Shown: piece after piece, positions 27,482 to 35,691 of the stretch | Position numbering within the stretch: position 1 is the first letter of the stretch | How the letters are laid out: each line of letters starts with the position of its first letter | Origin: a candidate division TA06 bacterium | Lineage (GTDB): Bacteria > Edwardsbacteria > AC1 > EtOH8 | Reading direction: 5' to 3' | Assembly (NCBI GenBank): GCA_016235665.1 | Contig: JACRJI010000003.1 | Coordinates: 224,061-288,060, forward strand | Length of the DNA stretch: 64,000 nt | Made by a program: the position numbers and the translations under genes | The notes under the pieces: generated by a model | What the model was told of the DNA's origin: nothing | Databases searched by the model: none | Seen by the model: the letters and a program-made list of their open reading frames with translations, nothing else

Positions 27482-29494
27482 ATGCACATCAAAAAGTTGC
27501 TTTGGATTATGTTGCTGTTCCCAGCCCTGGCCTGGTCCCAAGGGATAAGCTGGGGGCCGCGGGTGCGGGTGGACGATGCCGCCGGGAGCGGAGCGCATCC
27601 GGCCATCCATCCCTACACCATCATCGACGACAGCCTGGCCGCCAGCCCCAGGGTCTACACCGTCTGGGAGGACGACCGTGACGGCAACGACACCAACGCC
27701 ATTTATTTTGCCCGATCCACCGACCTGGCGGCCACTTATTCCCGGCCCAATGTGGTGGTCTGCAACGACAGCCTGAACAACGTCTATCCCTGGATGGTCA
27801 AGGGAGCCTCGGGGGCCATCTACATCGTCTGGCAGGTAAAGTACCCCGATACCAAATGGCGGATATATTTGTCCAAGTCAACAGATGGCGGGAACACCTT
27901 CAGCACGCCGGACACAATAAGAGGGGTGTACATCAACAACAACAAGGACGACCAGAACAACTACGGACCCCTGCCCCGGATCGCGGTCGATCCCAAGGAC
28001 AGCGTTCTATACTTAGTGTGGACCGAGGCCTTCGGAACCACCGCCACCAAGGTCAGGATGGCCTATTCGCTGACCAGGGACGTCAACTTCACCGGCATGG
28101 TCCGGGTGAACACCGACTCCACCAAGGCCGCCAAGCACCCGGCCATTGTCACCGATGACAGCGGCAAGGTCTTCGTGACCTACGAGCAGTCCAATTCCGG
28201 CAACGTCAATGACCCGCAGTGCGACATCTTCTGCAACAGTTCCGGCGATTACGGCCTGACCTTTGGCACCGACGCCAAGATCAACGACAACGGGGACGTG
28301 GCCCGGATGCAGAACCCCACCATCGACCGGATCAACAACAAGACCATGGTGATCTGGGAAGACACCCGGACCGGAGTGGCGGCCTCCAACGCCCAGCCGG
28401 TGCTGTTCTTCAGCCAGAAGCCCGACACCGCGTCCGCTTTCTCGGCCAACGTCCGGGTCAGCGACACCCTGTCCGGCACTTGGAACTACCGGCCCCGGAT
28501 GGCCATAGACCAGACCACCGGCAACATGATAGTGGTCTGGCATTCCAACCTGGGGGCCACCGATTCCCTGTTCGAGCTCAGGCTGTGCGCCTTCAATGAT
28601 ACGGTCAACGAGTTCACCCCGTCCTACAAAATGTTCGACACCTACACCGGCAACAGCGGGGCCAACTTCGGCAACATCTTCTATCCCCCGGCGGTGGCCA
28701 TCACCAACATCGACTCGGTGGCCAACTTCTTCCTGGTCTGGCGCGACCTGATCGAGGATACCACCGGTAACATCTATTCCCGGCACGGGCACGTGGTGGT
28801 CAGCCAGGTGGACCTGGACATCTTCCCCGACCTGCTGGACGCCGCAGGCGACAGCCTGAACTTTGGGGCGCTGCCGGCCGGGCCGGCCTATGTCTCCCGC
28901 TCGTTCCGCCTGGTCAACACCCGGGACTCGCTCAACCCCGATTCCCTGGACGGCCCCAGCACCGCGGTGATAGACAGCCTGACGGCCAACGGCATCACTT
29001 TGCATAATGTTGACAATTCCTCGCTGACCCTAAGCGCCGGATTCATAGAATCCCCGGCCTCGTTCCCCGCCCTGAGCATCGGGCAGACCCTGGATGTCAC
29101 CGTCACCCTGTACGTTCCCGAGGGAACCCCGGCCGGGCGCTACGTGGGCTACGCCAAATTTCGGGCGGTGGGCAATGACCTGACGGTGGACACCGATTCC
29201 ATCAGGATAGTGGTCCAGGGCCCGGCCGCGGCCGCCGACCTGGAGAATCTCAGGGTCTTCCCCAATCCTTTCAAACCCTACATTGGGCATACCGTGGTCA
29301 ACTTCGAGGGGCTGACGGCAGCGGCCACGGTCAAGATATTCGACATCAAAGGACGCTTGGTGGAAGAGATAGCCGAGAGCAACGGTGACGGTTTGGCCAC
29401 CTGGGCCGCCAAAGCCGCCAGCGGGGTGTACATCTATTCCGTGACCAATCCCCAGGGGGGCAAAAAGACCGGCAAGATTGCCATAATCCGATAA
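27482..29494 (+). CDS. Secreted sialidase/propeller-like protein with FlgD/T9SS-type C-terminal module
   Basis: 670-residue exported protein. Signal peptide at residues 1-19 ('LLWIMLLFPALAWSQG'). The body has repeated 'VWEDDRDGNDTNAIYFARSTD'-like, 'IYIVWQVK', 'LYLVWTEAFG' and 'MVIWEDTRTG' strands, each with a V-W-x-D/E motif, typical of BNR/sialidase-like beta-propellers. A domain from about 440 to 580 is Ig-like. The last 80 residues ('LRVFPNPFKPYIGHT', 'VKIFDIKGRLVEEI', 'SGVYIYSV', 'KKTGKIAIIR') form the FlgD-like/type A sorting module used by type IX secretion substrates. It probably sits on or leaves the cell surface. AAGGAG precedes the ATG. The next gene is a PorV-like protein. Confidence 0.8.
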   Translation: MHIKKLLWIMLLFPALAWSQGISWGPRVRVDDAAGSGAHPAIHPYTIIDDSLAASPRVYTVWEDDRDGNDTNAIYFARSTDLAATYSRPNVVVCNDSLNNVYPWMVKGASGAIYIVWQVKYPDTKWRIYLSKSTDGGNTFSTPDTIRGVYINNNKDDQNNYGPLPRIAVDPKDSVLYLVWTEAFGTTATKVRMAYSLTRDVNFTGMVRVNTDSTKAAKHPAIVTDDSGKVFVTYEQSNSGNVNDPQCDIFCNSSGDYGLTFGTDAKINDNGDVARMQNPTIDRINNKTMVIWEDTRTGVAASNAQPVLFFSQKPDTASAFSANVRVSDTLSGTWNYRPRMAIDQTTGNMIVVWHSNLGATDSLFELRLCAFNDTVNEFTPSYKMFDTYTGNSGANFGNIFYPPAVAITNIDSVANFFLVWRDLIEDTTGNIYSRHGHVVVSQVDLDIFPDLLDAAGDSLNFGALPAGPAYVSRSFRLVNTRDSLNPDSLDGPSTAVIDSLTANGITLHNVDNSSLTLSAGFIESPASFPALSIGQTLDVTVTLYVPEGTPAGRYVGYAKFRAVGNDLTVDTDSIRIVVQGPAAAADLENLRVFPNPFKPYIGHTVVNFEGLTAAATVKIFDIKGRLVEEIAESNGDGLATWAAKAASGVYIYSVTNPQGGKKTGKIAIIR

Positions 29495-29510
29495 CAGAGG
29501 GAGATAAAAA

Positions 29511-30401
29511 ATGAAGAAGATCATCTATATATCGTTGGTGCTGTTCCTGGCATCCCAGGCAATGGCCCTGGAGCCGGGCGACAAGTCAGCCGTCTTTTTG
29601 ACCCTGCCCCAGGGAGCCCGGCCCACCGCCATGGGCGAGGCCTACACCGCCGTCTCCGGGGACATCTACGGCGGATTCTGGAACCCGGCCGGGGTGGCCG
29701 ACCTGGGCCCGATGGCCTTCACCGCCAGCATGGCGCCCACCTATCTGGACATGTACTACGGCTACCTGGCCGGGGGAATGAGCTTCGGCAATAATGGGAT
29801 CGCCCTCTCCGTCACCCACTTCAACTACGGCGACATGGTGGGGCTGGACCAGTACGCCCGCAACGAGACCACCTTCAACGGCACCGACCTGGGGATCGCC
29901 GCCACTTATGCCCGGCGCTTCGTCAAACAGAAGATGCAGCTGGGGGCCTCGCTCAAGCTGGCCAGCCAGTCGCTGGAGGAGGAATCGGCCACCTCGGTGA
30001 TGATGGACCTGGGCGCCATCAAGAAGTTCAACCGCTTCACCCTGGGGGCGGCCGTCAAGAACCTGGGGTCCGGCCCCAAGTTCGTGGACGAGTCGGCCGG
30101 CCTGCCCATCACCTTCTCGCTGGGCTGCAGCTACTACTTCTACAATCTGCCCCTGCTGCCGGTGTTCTCGCTGGATGTTCCCCTGGACGATGTGCCGTCA
30201 GTAGGGCTGGGAGCGGAATATAACCTGCCCAAGTATCTCAGCCTCCGCGCCGGGCTGAAGACCGACCGCGACCAGGGCTTCGTCTCCATGCTGAGGTTCG
30301 GGCTGGGGGTCAATGTCAGCGGGATCTCGGTGGATTACGCCATGATCCCGGGGGACGAGATCGGGTCGACCCACATGATCACTCTGGGATATAGAAAATA
30401 A
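29511..30401 (+). CDS. PorV/PorQ-family outer membrane protein
   Basis: 296-residue predicted outer membrane beta-barrel with signal peptide ('IIYISLVLFLASQAMA'). The mature start 'GDKSAVFLTLPQGARPTAMGEAYTAVSGD' followed by 'YGGFWNPAGVA' is the hallmark of the PorV/PorQ (UPF0164) family, which are FadL-like barrels; PorV shuttles type IX substrates to the surface. Glycine-rich amphipathic strands continue to the end ('HMITLGYRK'). It lies 17 bp after a gene whose product carries a sorting-type C-terminus, which fits a carrier-and-cargo or two-gene envelope unit. A terminator follows at 30487. Confidence 0.8.
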   Translation: MKKIIYISLVLFLASQAMALEPGDKSAVFLTLPQGARPTAMGEAYTAVSGDIYGGFWNPAGVADLGPMAFTASMAPTYLDMYYGYLAGGMSFGNNGIALSVTHFNYGDMVGLDQYARNETTFNGTDLGIAATYARRFVKQKMQLGASLKLASQSLEEESATSVMMDLGAIKKFNRFTLGAAVKNLGSGPKFVDESAGLPITFSLGCSYYFYNLPLLPVFSLDVPLDDVPSVGLGAEYNLPKYLSLRAGLKTDRDQGFVSMLRFGLGVNVSGISVDYAMIPGDEIGSTHMITLGYRK

Positions 30402-30780
30402 AAAATCAAAAGGCAAAAATAAAATTAATTGTGTAATTACGATGTGAATACGTTTAGTAGTTTGTAGGACCCTCCTTTTCGTTAACAGCCGCCTCCGGAA
30501 ACACCGGGGCGGCTTTGTTTTTTTATACTCATTACGGGGTTATTTTGCTTGATTTTGCCCTGTCTCTGGTAGTAGAATATTCAAATAACGCAAGTTGATT
30601 GTCTAACTAACCCAGGAACCACCTGTGACTACGGGGGATAGTCTGAACTCAACCCCTTCGCTTCCCCTTCTCTTGCACCAAGACGGCCCTAATTTATTCA
30701 AGAGAAGGGGACAGAGGGGATGAGTTAGAGAGAAGATGATTTTAAGTTATCTATCCTTTAACGCAAATAAGGAAAACGCC
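30402..30780. other. Non-coding spacer with terminator and long inverted repeat
   Basis: About 380 bp with no gene. It holds the terminator at 30487-30524 and, closer to the aminopeptidase, an imperfect inverted repeat with arms at 30646-30675 and 30699-30726 (AACTCA...CCCCTTCTCTTG paired with CAAGAGAAGGGG...TGAGTT). No promoter was convincing. Confidence 0.6.
30487..30524 (+). terminator. Rho-independent terminator
   Basis: G+C-rich stem (AGCCGCC...GGCGGCT with an inner CCGG/CCGG) followed by a T-rich run to 30524. It lies about 85 bp after the PorV-like gene. Confidence 0.85.
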
Positions 30781-31800
30781 ATGGAACGCATCGTCCAATT
30801 GCTGAAGGACCTGGAGGCCATTCACTCGCCCTCGGGCTATACCGGCGCGGTGATGGACCACATCACGGAACTATGCCAAAAGAACGGCATAACCACCAGG
30901 CGGACCAACAAGGGCGGGCTGCTGTGCGGGAACCACCAGGCGCCGAAGCTGGTGGTCTCGGGGCACGTGGACACCCTGGGCCTGATGGTCAGCGGCATCA
31001 ACAGCGACGGCTCCCTGGCCTTCACCAAGATCGGCTCGCCGGTGCTGGCCTCGTTCGAGGGCGAGTACGTCACCATCATCACCTCCGAGGACAAAAAGTT
31101 CCGGGGCACCCTGCTGCTGAACAACCCGGCGGCCCACGTCAACAAGGAGGCGGACAAGGCCGAGCGCAAGCCAGACAGCATGCACATCCGGCTGGACGCC
31201 GAGGTCGCCAAGAAAGAGGAGACCGAGAAGCTGGGGATCCGCACCGGGGATTTCATCTGCTTTGACCCCCGCTTTGAATACACCGATTCCGGGTTCATCA
31301 AGTGCCGGTTCCTGGACGACAAGGCCGGTTCGGCCGCCATGATGGACGCCCTGCTGGCGCTGGGTTCCAAGGAACTGGAAAAGCTGCCGGTGGCCTTCTT
31401 CTTCTCCAATTACGAGGAGGTGGGACACGGGGCCTCGGCCGGGGTGCCGGCCACGGCCGCCGAGATGCTGGTGGTGGACATGGGGGTGGTGGGCGAGAAG
31501 GTGGACGGGGTGGAGACGGCGGTCTCCATCTGCGTAAAAGATTCCAACGGGCCGTATGACTATGCCATGAGGCAAAAGATATCCCGCCTGGCCACGGCCC
31601 ACGGCATTGCCCACCGGCTTGATGTCTTTCCGCTGTACGGCTCGGACGGAGGGGCGGCCCTGGCGGCCGGGTGCGATATCAGGGTGGGGCTGATAGGCCC
31701 GGGAGTGAGCGCCAGCCACGGGATGGAAAGGACGCATTTGAAGGGGCTGAACGCGGCCAGGGATCTGCTGATGGCGTATATCAAGGAAACATTAAGTTAG
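30781..31800 (+). CDS. M42-family aminopeptidase/glutamyl-aminopeptidase-like
   Basis: About 339 residues, the normal size for M42 (PepA/FrvX/YsdC) peptidases, which are dodecameric cytoplasmic metallopeptidases. Motifs: 'SGHVDTLGLMV' (His and Asp metal ligands), 'CRFLDDKAGSAAMMDAL' (bridging Asp), 'FFFSNYEEVGHGAS' (catalytic Glu and metal Glu), 'LVVDMGV' and 'GPGVSASHGMERTHL' (last His ligand). ATG 30781 has AAGGA seven bases upstream and is preferred to ATG 30736, which adds 15 residues outside the family. It trims N-terminal residues from peptides. Convergent with the ammonium transporter, with a shared terminator. Confidence 0.9.
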   Translation: MERIVQLLKDLEAIHSPSGYTGAVMDHITELCQKNGITTRRTNKGGLLCGNHQAPKLVVSGHVDTLGLMVSGINSDGSLAFTKIGSPVLASFEGEYVTIITSEDKKFRGTLLLNNPAAHVNKEADKAERKPDSMHIRLDAEVAKKEETEKLGIRTGDFICFDPRFEYTDSGFIKCRFLDDKAGSAAMMDALLALGSKELEKLPVAFFFSNYEEVGHGASAGVPATAAEMLVVDMGVVGEKVDGVETAVSICVKDSNGPYDYAMRQKISRLATAHGIAHRLDVFPLYGSDGGAALAAGCDIRVGLIGPGVSASHGMERTHLKGLNAARDLLMAYIKETLS

Positions 31801-31830
31801 GCGGCACCGGCCGGGAAACTGCTCATAGTC

Positions 31831-31868
31831 CAAGAAGCCCCGTCCCTGGAAAGGGACGGGGCTTCTTG
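31831..31868. terminator. Bidirectional Rho-independent terminator
   Basis: Perfect 17-bp stem (31831-31847 and 31852-31868) with a 4-nt GGAA loop and core GCCCCGTCCCT, between the convergent aminopeptidase and amt genes. Confidence 0.9.
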
Positions 31869-31883
31869 CGTTAAGGTACCTGG

Positions 31884-33113
31884 TTACAGGTAGGCCTCTT
31901 CTCCATGCAGGGTGGCATCCAGACCGTCTATCTCTTCCTGCTCGGTGGTGCGGACAGGAGTGATCTTATCGATGGCCCACAGCGCGGCATACGAGAACAG
32001 GAAGGCGTAAATAGAGGCGGCCGTCACCGCCACCGTCTGTTTAAGGAAGAACCCCGCTCCCCCGTAGAAAAGCCCGTCGGCGCCATTGGCGTTCACCGCT
32101 TTGGTGGCGAACAGGCCCAGCAGGATCACCCCGATCGTTCCGCCCACTCCGTGCACTCCCCAGACATCCAGGGCGTCGTCCCAACCCAGCCGGTTCTTAA
32201 GGGTGATGGCTCCGTAGCAGACCACCCCGGCGATCACCCCTATCAGGGCCGAGGTGGGCACGGTGACGTACCCGGCGCAGGGGGTGATGGTGGCCAGCCC
32301 GGCAATGGAGCCGGTCAGCAGTCCCAGCAGTTTGGGCTTCTTCTCAAAGACCCAGGCCATTATCAGCCAGGTGATGGCGGCAAAGGAGGCGGCGGTGTCG
32401 GTGTTCAGGAAGGCCAGGGAGGTGACATGGTCCACTCTCAGCTCGCTGCCGGCGTTGAAGCCGTACCAGCCGAACCACAGCAGCCCGGTACCCAGCGCCA
32501 CCAGCGGGATGCTGTGGGGGCCCTTTTCGGCCGCCTTGCGCCTGCCCAGGTAAAATACCGAGGCCAGCGCCGCCATGCCCGCGATGGCATGCACCACTAT
32601 GCCCCCGGCAAAATCCAGCACGCCCCACTGCTGCAGCAGGCCGCCGCCCCATACCATATGCACCATCGGGAAATAGACCAGCACCAGCCAGACGGTGAGG
32701 AATATCAGATAAGGCACGAACCGCACCCGGTTGGTGAAGGCCCCGGTGATCAAAGCCGGGGTGATGATGGCGAACATCATCTGGTAGGCGATGAACACCA
32801 GCAGGGGGATGTTGTTGCCCTCCAGCACGGTGGAGGGCCCGATGCCGCGCAGGAAGGCCAGGTCAAAATTGCCGATGATCCCGGCGATGTCGGTGCCGGC
32901 CGCATGGGTGCCGGAGAAGCACATGGAGTATCCGAAGGCGAACCACAGCACCGAGGTCCAGCCCATGGAGACGAAGCTCTGGATCATGATGGCCAGCACG
33001 TTCTTGCGGCCCACCAGGCCGCCGTAGAAAAAGGCCAGCCCCGGGGTCATCAGCATCACCAGGCTGGTGGCCACCAGCATGAACCCGGTATTGCCGGTAT
33101 CGAATGCCTGCAT
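31884..33113 (-). CDS. amt: Ammonium transporter (Amt family)
   Basis: About 409 residues with eleven predicted transmembrane helices and an N-terminal segment typical of Amt ('LMTPGLAFFYGGLVGRKNV'). Other family landmarks are 'GALDFAGGIVVH'-like 'GVLDFAGGIVVHAIAGMAAL' with the pore His, 'LLWFGWYGFNAGSEL' and 'DVWGVHGVGGTIGVILLGLFA' with the second pore His. It conducts ammonium across the inner membrane. ATG 33113 has GGAAGGG upstream and is preferred over a TTG five codons earlier. No GlnK gene lies next to it, which is unusual. Confidence 0.95.
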   Translation of the reverse strand: MQAFDTGNTGFMLVATSLVMLMTPGLAFFYGGLVGRKNVLAIMIQSFVSMGWTSVLWFAFGYSMCFSGTHAAGTDIAGIIGNFDLAFLRGIGPSTVLEGNNIPLLVFIAYQMMFAIITPALITGAFTNRVRFVPYLIFLTVWLVLVYFPMVHMVWGGGLLQQWGVLDFAGGIVVHAIAGMAALASVFYLGRRKAAEKGPHSIPLVALGTGLLWFGWYGFNAGSELRVDHVTSLAFLNTDTAASFAAITWLIMAWVFEKKPKLLGLLTGSIAGLATITPCAGYVTVPTSALIGVIAGVVCYGAITLKNRLGWDDALDVWGVHGVGGTIGVILLGLFATKAVNANGADGLFYGGAGFFLKQTVAVTAASIYAFLFSYAALWAIDKITPVRTTEQEEIDGLDATLHGEEAYL

Positions 33114-33226
33114 AGATATCCCTTCCAAAATAAGTTGACGGTTCTTATTGCCCGCATGATATCACATTTGGGCTTGGCCGGGTAATAGGGTGTTCTACTG
33201 ATATTGGCCGGGCAACCACCTGATGC

Positions 33227-33259
33227 AAAAAAGCGCCCTGCGGAGGCAGGGCGCCTTTT
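33227..33259 (-). terminator. Rho-independent terminator for the two-component operon
   Basis: Stem GCGCCCTGC/GCAGGGCGC with a 4-nt loop and flanking A and T runs, 20 bp beyond the stop of the response regulator on the minus strand and upstream of the amt start. Confidence 0.8.
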
Positions 33260-33279
33260 GTGTCTTTCGGTCTTCATTT

Positions 33280-33921
33280 TCAGGGGCTGGTCATGCCCTC
33301 CCTGACGGCGAACTTCGTCAGCTGGGCTATGCTGTGCAGGCCCAGCTTGTCCATCATCTGCTGGCGGTGGGTCTCCACCGTCTTGCTGCTGAGCTTAAGC
33401 CCGGCGGCTATCTCCTTGGTGGTCCGGCCCTCGGCGATCAGCTGCAGCACCTCCCGTTCCCTGGGGGTCAGCACCGAGAAGGCCCCGTCCGTGTTTTTGG
33501 GCCGCTGGGCCAGGTAGTCCCTTATCACGGTGTCCGCGATGGAAGAGCTCAGGTATGTCCCGTTCTGCCTGATGGTCCTGACGGCCATGGCCAGCTCGTC
33601 GAAGGCCGATTCCTTGAGCAGGTAGCCGGAGGCCCCGGCCCTCAGCGATCCGATGATGAACTGGAGGTCGGTGTGCATCGAAAGCATTATCACCATGGTG
33701 CCGGGGTTTTCCGCCTTGATCCGGCGCAAGGCCTCTATGCCGTTCAAGCCCGGCATGGTGATGTCCATGATCACCAGGTCGGGCCGGTGTTTTTGGCACA
33801 GTTCCCCCGCCGCCAGCCCGTCGCCGGCCTCGGCCACCACCTGGTCTCCGGCCTGCTGGAACATGGTCCGCAGTCCGTCCCGGAATATCCGGTGGTCGTC
33901 GGCTATCAGTATCCTCTTCAT
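33280..33921 (-). CDS. NarL/LuxR-family response regulator
   Basis: 213 residues. Residues 1-125 are a receiver domain with acidic pocket Asp8/Asp9, phosphoacceptor Asp53 ('DLVIMDITMPG') and the conserved Lys in 'GYLLKES'. Residues 145-205 are a LuxR-type helix-turn-helix ('LTPREREVLQLIAEGRTTKEIA', 'LSSKTVETHRQQMMDKLG'). It is a transcription factor switched by the adjacent kinase; the genes overlap by 4 bp (ATGA). Target genes cannot be told, but the neighbouring amt gene is a candidate by position only. Confidence 0.93.
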   Translation of the reverse strand: MKRILIADDHRIFRDGLRTMFQQAGDQVVAEAGDGLAAGELCQKHRPDLVIMDITMPGLNGIEALRRIKAENPGTMVIMLSMHTDLQFIIGSLRAGASGYLLKESAFDELAMAVRTIRQNGTYLSSSIADTVIRDYLAQRPKNTDGAFSVLTPREREVLQLIAEGRTTKEIAAGLKLSSKTVETHRQQMMDKLGLHSIAQLTKFAVREGMTSP

Positions 33922-35126
33922 TGTTTTTCCTTGTTTGGCTTGAGCGGCATGGTGATGGTGGCGGAGGTCCCCTTTCCCGGGAGGCTTTCCAGCGACAGGG
34001 TCCCGCCGTAGCGCTTAAGGCGCTCCCGGATGCTGAACAGTCCGAAGCCCGAGCCGTCGCAGGCCGTTTTCAAAGGCGGGCAGCCGGAGCCGTCGTCCCT
34101 GACCGTGATGCTGATGGTCCCCGGGCCGGCCCCGGCGGTCAGCCAGGCGTTTTTGGCGCCGGAGTGCTTGACCACGTTGGCCAGCAGTTCGCGGGCGGCG
34201 GTGTACAGGGTGATGCCGGCGTCATCCCCCAGGTCCGGGGGCAGCCCCTCGCAGCCGGCGGTCACCGCCAGGCCGTGCTTTTTGCGGAACTGCCCGGCCA
34301 GCGAGGCCAGGGCCGGGCCCAGTCCCAGCTCGTAGAGCACCGGCGGGCTCAGCTCCACGGTCAGGGTCCGGGTGTACTGGATGATCTGGTCGATCAGGTC
34401 CCGGATGGACTCCACCTCCCGCTCCGAGCCGGAGAAGGCGCTGTAGCCCTGTAGCACCTGCAGCTTCCGGCGGACCAGGGCCAGGGCCTGGCCGATGTGG
34501 TCGTGCAGGTCGCCGGCGATGGCCCGCCTTTCGCGGGCCTCGGCCAGCACCAGCTCGGAGGCCAGATTCCTCAGCTGGATGTCCTGCCGCTGCCGGGCCG
34601 CGGCCTCCCGACGCAGCGAGAGGTTGGCCCCGGCCAGCTGGGCGGTCCGCTTTTGCACCAGATGCTCCAGCCGCCGGTTCATCCGCTCCAGGGCCTCGCG
34701 GTAAAGCCGGCCGTGGAAATACAGCCGCAGCAGCTCGGCCAGGGTTTCCACCAGCGCCAGTTCTTCGGCCAGGAAGGGGCCCTGGTCCATGTCCGGCCGC
34801 CGTTTTAAATAGCAGACCTCAATGGACCCGCTTTTCCGGCGGTCCACCTTGAACTCCCGGCGCAGCGTCCAGCGGGTGGCCCGGAAATTGGCGGTGGCGT
34901 ATTCCCTGCCGCCGTAGCGGATGCGGGCCCCGGTGATCTCCGGGTACTGCCAGGCCGGGGGGATGATGTCCAGGATCTTTTTGACGGTTTGTCCGGCCGG
35001 GACCTGGTGCTCCCGCAGGATGCCGGCCGTCTGGTGCAGGGCGGTCAGCTCCTTGATCCGCTCGATCAGCTGCCACCGGGTCCGGTCCCGGGTCCGGGCC
35101 GGGGGTGTTATTTTTGCTTTGGCCAT
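33918..35126 (-). CDS. Soluble NarX/DegS-type sensor histidine kinase
   Basis: 402 residues without transmembrane helices, so a cytoplasmic sensor. Residues about 30-135 resemble a small GAF-like domain ('LDIIPPAWQYPEITGARIRYGG' region), 140-190 a coiled-coil, 195-260 the HisKA_3 dimerisation domain with phospho-His208 in 'AGDLHDHIGQAL', and 285-395 the HATPase domain with N-box 'AARELLANVVKHS' and G-boxes 'DDGSG' and 'GFGLFSIRERL'. It pairs with the overlapping NarL-type regulator. The ligand is unknown; the GAF-like domain might bind a small molecule or cofactor. Confidence 0.9.
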   Translation of the reverse strand: MAKAKITPPARTRDRTRWQLIERIKELTALHQTAGILREHQVPAGQTVKKILDIIPPAWQYPEITGARIRYGGREYATANFRATRWTLRREFKVDRRKSGSIEVCYLKRRPDMDQGPFLAEELALVETLAELLRLYFHGRLYREALERMNRRLEHLVQKRTAQLAGANLSLRREAAARQRQDIQLRNLASELVLAEARERRAIAGDLHDHIGQALALVRRKLQVLQGYSAFSGSEREVESIRDLIDQIIQYTRTLTVELSPPVLYELGLGPALASLAGQFRKKHGLAVTAGCEGLPPDLGDDAGITLYTAARELLANVVKHSGAKNAWLTAGAGPGTISITVRDDGSGCPPLKTACDGSGFGLFSIRERLKRYGGTLSLESLPGKGTSATITMPLKPNKEKQ

Positions 35127-35252
35127 AATATCTGCTGATCTGGTTTTTTGACGCGGTTCAAGAATGGAATATTAACATCCAGTATGGGTTTTGTCAATTA
35201 AAAACAGATGCGGAAAGTGATGAAATGAAATAGAACGGAGCAAACTGAAATG

Positions 35253-35279
35253 AAAAAGCCGGGCAGTGCCCGGCTTTTT
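35253..35279. terminator. Bidirectional Rho-independent terminator
   Basis: Palindromic stem AAAAAGCCGGGC/GCCCGGCTTTTT with a short loop, immediately beyond the vsr stop codon. It marks the sharp border between the AT-rich restriction-modification block and the GC-rich kinase gene. Confidence 0.9.
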
Positions 35280-35689
35280 CATTTATAGTTGTTGATTGCT
35301 CTATATATTTTCAATAAAGTTCTATTTAGACTATTATTAATATCATATTCCCATATGCGGATAACTTTCCACCCGTTCCCCTTTAATAGTTTATTAACAA
35401 TTTTGTCACGTTTTATATTATTACTTATTTTAGTTTTCCAATATATTTTATTTGTTTTTGGCATTATAAAATGTTTTGGATTACAATGCCAAAAATCGGA
35501 ATCAACAAAAACAACTACCCCATATTTTCTCAAGACAAAATCAGGTTTGCCAGGCAATGATTTTAAGTGTTGTGAAAAATATATCCCTTTTTTCCGTAGT
35601 TGTTGTGCTATTATTTTTTCTGGTTTTGTCCCTACGGAACGAATGCGTTGCATGTTAATTCTGCGTTGTTTTTTGGTCAAATTGTCCAT
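35279..35689 (-). CDS. vsr: Very short patch repair endonuclease (Vsr)
   Basis: 136-residue nuclease of the Vsr family. It starts 'DNLTKKQRRINMQRIRSVGTK' like other Vsr proteins and has 'GKPDFVLRKYGVVVFVDSDFWHC' with the catalytic Asp and the F-W-H motif, then 'WKTKISNNIKRD' and 'GWKVIRIWEYDI'. Vsr nicks T:G mismatches that arise when 5-methylcytosine deaminates, protecting the sites of the linked C5 methyltransferase. It is the third gene of the operon, starting 2 bp after the stop of the nuclease gene. AT-rich like its partners, so probably acquired with them. Confidence 0.92.
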   Translation of the reverse strand: MDNLTKKQRRINMQRIRSVGTKPEKIIAQQLRKKGIYFSQHLKSLPGKPDFVLRKYGVVVFVDSDFWHCNPKHFIMPKTNKIYWKTKISNNIKRDKIVNKLLKGNGWKVIRIWEYDINNSLNRTLLKIYRAINNYK

Positions 35690-35691
35690 GC

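Noticed and set aside
31905-33185. 426-codon plus-strand frame opposite amt
   Set aside because: Antisense of a clear ammonium transporter; composition G/H/Q-rich with no domain.
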